A stretch of 64,000 nt of DNA from an uncultured Pelagibacteraceae bacterium. Its GTDB lineage: Bacteria > Pseudomonadota > Alphaproteobacteria > Pelagibacterales > AG-422-B15. How positions within the stretch are numbered: position 1 is the first letter of the stretch; each line of letters starts with the position of its first letter. The DNA lies in NCBI GenBank assembly GCA_902524285.1, contig CABZCR010000001.1, forward strand, positions 1 to 64,000, given 5' to 3'. The notes beneath the pieces are model-generated. The model saw only the letters and a program-made list of their open reading frames with translations. It was not told the DNA's origin and did no database searches. The position numbers were made by a program, and so were the translations under genes. Below, piece by piece: positions 61,334 through 64,000 of the stretch.

Positions 61334-62086
61334 TTAAAACTTAAATGAGTCTCCTAAATAAAACTTTCTCGCATCCTTATTACCTAAAATAATGTCACTA
61401 TTACCCTGAGCAATAATCTCCCCAGAGTGCATCACATAGGAATAATCGCAAATATCTAAAACTTCTCTAACATTATGATCAGTAATTAATACGCCTATAT
61501 TTTTATTCATTAATTGTTTTATGAGAGATTTGATATCGTCAATACCAATTGGATCGACCCCAGCAGTTGGTTCATCCATCAAAATAATACTTGGATTAGA
61601 ACAGAGGCATCTGGCAATTTCAGTTCTCCTTCTTTCACCCCCGCTAAGCATGTGAGGCATTGCTCTTCTTAGATGCGTAAGGGAGAATTCTGTTAGCAGA
61701 TCTTCTAAAATATTTTGTTTTTGATCTTTTGGATACTTTTGCAGTTCTAATATTGATAACAAATTATCTTCAACTGACATACCCCTAAAGATGGAAGGTT
61801 GTTGGGGCAAAAAACCTATACCTAATTGGGCTCTTTTATACATAGGTAGTACTGTAAGGTTTATATCATCTAATAGTATTTCTCCACCGTCACATTTTAT
61901 TAAGCCCATAATCATATAAAAAGTAGTCGTTTTACCTGCACCATTAGGTCCTAACAAGCCAACAGTTTTACCTCTTTGAAGATTTAAACTTACATCTCTT
62001 ACAATTTGTTTTCGTGAAAGAGATTTTCTTAATTTTTTTATTTCTAATCCATTTTTCAAGGAAACTAGTTTGGGTTTTAATGACAT
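61334..62086 (-). CDS. lptB: LPS export ABC transporter ATPase LptB
   Basis: ATPase of the LptB2FG complex, 250 residues. Walker A GPNGAGKTT at 46-54, Q-loop in FLPQQP, signature LSGGERRR, Walker B ILMDEPTAGVDP and His in DHNVRE. It powers lipopolysaccharide extraction from the inner membrane. The stop codon directly abuts the 3' end of the opposing tRNA-Ala gene. It is the last gene of kdsD-lptC-lptA-lptB. Confidence 0.95.
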   Translation of the reverse strand: MSLKPKLVSLKNGLEIKKLRKSLSRKQIVRDVSLNLQRGKTVGLLGPNGAGKTTTFYMIMGLIKCDGGEILLDDINLTVLPMYKRAQLGIGFLPQQPSIFRGMSVEDNLLSILELQKYPKDQKQNILEDLLTEFSLTHLRRAMPHMLSGGERRRTEIARCLCSNPSIILMDEPTAGVDPIGIDDIKSLIKQLMNKNIGVLITDHNVREVLDICDYSYVMHSGEIIAQGNSDIILGNKDARKFYLGDSFKF

Positions 62087-62092
62087 ATAGTA

Positions 62093-62542
62093 TTAATTAG
62101 TAATTATTAGTGCTTCAACTCTTTTTGAAGAATTGCTTTCCATTATACTTATTGCATTTTTCATATCTAGTATTAATTTGTCACACTTAACAATATTATC
62201 ATTTTCAGACACCTCAACATTTCCAAATAAATCTAGTGTATTTGAATCTGGATAATAAATCCCAGTTTCACCAGTTGCAGTTATACCTTGGTTAATAATT
62301 TTTACTTTATTTTCTGCATCAAGTCGATGAATCTTATTTTCATTGTTATTAAATATTATTTTTAATTTTTCTGACCATATTTTAATTTCTGAATTGAATG
62401 CATAAACATTACCAGAAAATATTGATACTTTATTATTACGATCAACCTCAAGAAAATCTGAGGTAATCTTTAACTCCTTTGATAAAAGGTTATTGGATAA
62501 CAATAAACTTAAGACAAGAATATATTTGAGATACTTTAGCAT
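62093..62542 (-). CDS. lptA: LPS transport periplasmic protein LptA
   Basis: OstA/LptA-domain bridge protein, 149 residues, with an N-terminal signal peptide (about 1-20). The beta-jellyroll pattern of alternating strands (KITSDFLEVDRNNKVSIFSG, KVKIINQGITATGE) is recognisable. It carries lipopolysaccharide across the periplasm. It lies between lptC and lptB, six bases before lptB. Confidence 0.88.
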   Translation of the reverse strand: MLKYLKYILVLSLLLSNNLLSKELKITSDFLEVDRNNKVSIFSGNVYAFNSEIKIWSEKLKIIFNNNENKIHRLDAENKVKIINQGITATGETGIYYPDSNTLDLFGNVEVSENDNIVKCDKLILDMKNAISIMESNSSKRVEALIITN

Positions 62543-63055
62543 TTAGTTTGAACTTTTAAGAATAGATACAACATTACCAGAATATTTTATTTTGTTGAAA
62601 TTATCTGTGATAATTGAATCATCTGATAGAATTAAACCCTTTGAACTTTCATGACTTACATTTTCGCGCAATTTAATTACGTCATCATTCATATCAAATG
62701 ATGCATGATTTGACTTTACTGTTTCTCCCTCTTCAGTGTAAAAAATAATATTTTTCTGTAGTTCTATGAAGTTTGTTATTTGGAAAAAACTACCAGTATC
62801 TGCAACTAGGTAAATCCATTTTCCATTTTTCTCAGTTTTGAATTTCCCCTCTACTTCAAACAACTCTAATTTATTATCAAATTTCAGACCTTTTTTTGCT
62901 TTTATTTCATAAACCTTATCATTTAACCCCTTTTCTGAAAATCTTGGATTATCTATCTCAATAGCTAAATCTTCACTTTTTAAATAAATATTGGCTTGCA
63001 ACAAAAAAATTGCGGCTAAGATAAAATATTTTGCTTTAACAATGCTAGTTAACAT
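62543..63055 (-). CDS. lptC: LPS export protein LptC
   Basis: LptC-family protein, 170 residues, with a single N-terminal membrane segment (about 8-27) and a periplasmic beta domain. Identification rests on the anchor, the NPRFSEKGLNDKVYEIKAKKG start of the domain and the position between kdsD and lptA. It overlaps kdsD by 11 bases and abuts lptA. Confidence 0.85.
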   Translation of the reverse strand: MLTSIVKAKYFILAAIFLLQANIYLKSEDLAIEIDNPRFSEKGLNDKVYEIKAKKGLKFDNKLELFEVEGKFKTEKNGKWIYLVADTGSFFQITNFIELQKNIIFYTEEGETVKSNHASFDMNDDVIKLRENVSHESSKGLILSDDSIITDNFNKIKYSGNVVSILKSSN

Positions 63056-64000
63056 ATCTCAGACAGTCGTGAATATGAATTATTCCCAGTGGAGACTTAC
63101 TGTTATTATTATTTATAATAAATAAACAAGTAATTTTATTTTTATTCATGATGTTTAATGCATCAATTACTAGCGAATCTTTTTTTATTAGTTTTGGCCT
63201 AGGAGTCATAATCATTTTAGCTTTGAGTCTTAAAAAATTTTCATCAATGTTTCTCCTTAAATCACCATCAGTTATGATGCCAATTAACTGATTTTTTTTA
63301 TTTTTAACTCCAACATGACCAAAGGATTTTTTGGTCATCTCAACAAGAATAGTTTTCATCGTCGCATTCTCCTCAACAATAGGCATTTTACTTTTATTGT
63401 GCATGATATCTTTTACTTGAAGCATTTGTGTACCAAGTGAACCACCTGGATGAAGTTTTTTATAGTCAGATTTTTTGAATTTTTTCATTTTCATTAAAGA
63501 GACACATAAGGCATCGCCCAAAATCAGCGCCATTGTAGTAGAAGTTGTTGGAGCTAATCCAATAGAGCAAGCCTCGGAAGCATTTGGTAGAATTAAACTA
63601 ATGTCCGAGGCTTTTATTAGGTCACTTTCTGAATTTGATGATATTCCTATTATTGAAATTGAATATTTCTTAGCAAAATTCAAAAGATTTGTTAACTCGT
63701 TACTATTTCCAGAGTTAGATAATACAATAATCATATCTTTTTTTGAAATAATACCCAAGTCCCCATGACTCATATCAGTTGGAGAGCAGTATTGAGATGG
63801 GGTTCCGGTCGAACTCATAGTGCTTGATATCTTGTTTGCAATATGACCTGATTTTCCAACTCCAGTAACAATAACCCTACCCTTAACTTTTGCTAAAGAT
63901 TTCACAGCTTTGTCAAAATTTTTATCTATCGTTTTACTAAGCTTATTGATGCCTTTTAATTCAGTATCAATTACTGTTTTTCCGTCACGAATTATGGAAC
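63045..64000 (-). CDS. kdsD: Arabinose-5-phosphate isomerase KdsD (5' end outside window)
   Basis: KpsF/GutQ/KdsD sugar isomerase. The SIS domain starts with GRVIVTGVGKSGHIANKIS and includes SSTGTPSQY, HGDLGI and SNSGNSNEL; two CBS domains follow (about the last 120 residues). A GTG at 63905 could start a short form, but the frame stays open to the window end and encodes the helical N-terminus expected of the family (SKTIDKNFDKA before VKSLAKVKG), so the true start is beyond 64000. It makes arabinose-5-phosphate for KDO. Confidence 0.93.
   Translation of the reverse strand, partial: SIIRDGKTVIDTELKGINKLSKTIDKNFDKAVKSLAKVKGRVIVTGVGKSGHIANKISSTMSSTGTPSQYCSPTDMSHGDLGIISKKDMIIVLSNSGNSNELTNLLNFAKKYSISIIGISSNSESDLIKASDISLILPNASEACSIGLAPTTSTTMALILGDALCVSLMKMKKFKKSDYKKLHPGGSLGTQMLQVKDIMHNKSKMPIVEENATMKTILVEMTKKSFGHVGVKNKKNQLIGIITDGDLRRNIDENFLRLKAKMIMTPRPKLIKKDSLVIDALNIMNKNKITCLFIINNNNSKSPLGIIHIHDCLRYVN

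Noticed and set aside
1..64000. CRISPR array, insertion sequence or replication origin
   Set aside because: No regularly spaced repeats, no transposase frame, and no DnaA-box cluster or partition genes were seen.

Overview
The window looks like a chromosome segment of a low-GC marine alphaproteobacterium. The evidence is gene order and gene type. The pyrF-trpF-trpB-trpA-accD-folC block, the aroA-cmk-rpsA-ihfB block, a TIGR02300 (FYDLN) protein next to tRNA-Ala, and a GTTC-N7-GTTC type LexA box are all alphaproteobacterial traits. AT-rich DNA, Lys/Asn-rich proteins and many importers for amines and amino acids fit an oceanic heterotroph of the AEGEAN-169/HIMB59 or SAR11-like kind. I cannot place it more exactly.

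Layout. 1-2326: the end of a dienelactone hydrolase gene, then a umuDC mutagenic polymerase operon with its own SOS promoter. 2318-9404: a lipoprotein binding protein facing a livGFHM amino-acid importer operon tail to tail, plus a hydrolase and an EamA exporter. 9446-11678: a lytic transglycosylase-like lipoprotein, pdxA and a LysE exporter. 11671-35388: a large amine-catabolism region holding equivalents of PuuD, PuuB, PuuA and PuuE-type enzymes, a glutaryl-CoA dehydrogenase, two PYROXD2-like flavoproteins, a GcvT-like protein, a Rieske oxygenase and a Rieske-cluster-less paralogue, an amidase, a PotABC/PotD-type importer, an AlaX editing protein and an enoyl-CoA hydratase. A BetI/TetR-like regulator and two near-identical palindromic operators (17368-17385 and 21795-21812) tie two of its operons together. 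35385-40169: ordinary genes (EamA, TerB-DnaJ, pdxH, CDF exporter, SH3, nuclease) and two very small genes.

40396-50863 is the accessory part. First comes a two-gene unit: an AAA ATPase with a DUF3696-like end and an unrecognised 458-residue partner. It is followed by a ten-gene operon opening with a sigma-70 family factor and carrying a winged-helix protein, a mini HNH nuclease, an SF2 helicase with zinc ribbons, exonuclease I and RmuC. This operon lies beside trxA-folC, where many alphaproteobacteria keep addAB.

50958-64000 is housekeeping: trxA, folC, accD, trpA, trpB, trpF, pyrF, ihfB, rpsA, cmk, aroA, a TIGR02300 protein, tRNA-Ala(GGC), lptB, lptA, lptC and the 5'-truncated kdsD. The TrpA/TrpB pair is unusual: TrpB has Asp where the family's catalytic Glu sits. 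Several start codons lie 5-7 nt after a -10 box, which suggests frequent leaderless mRNAs. No CRISPR array, insertion sequence, integrase or rRNA gene was seen.
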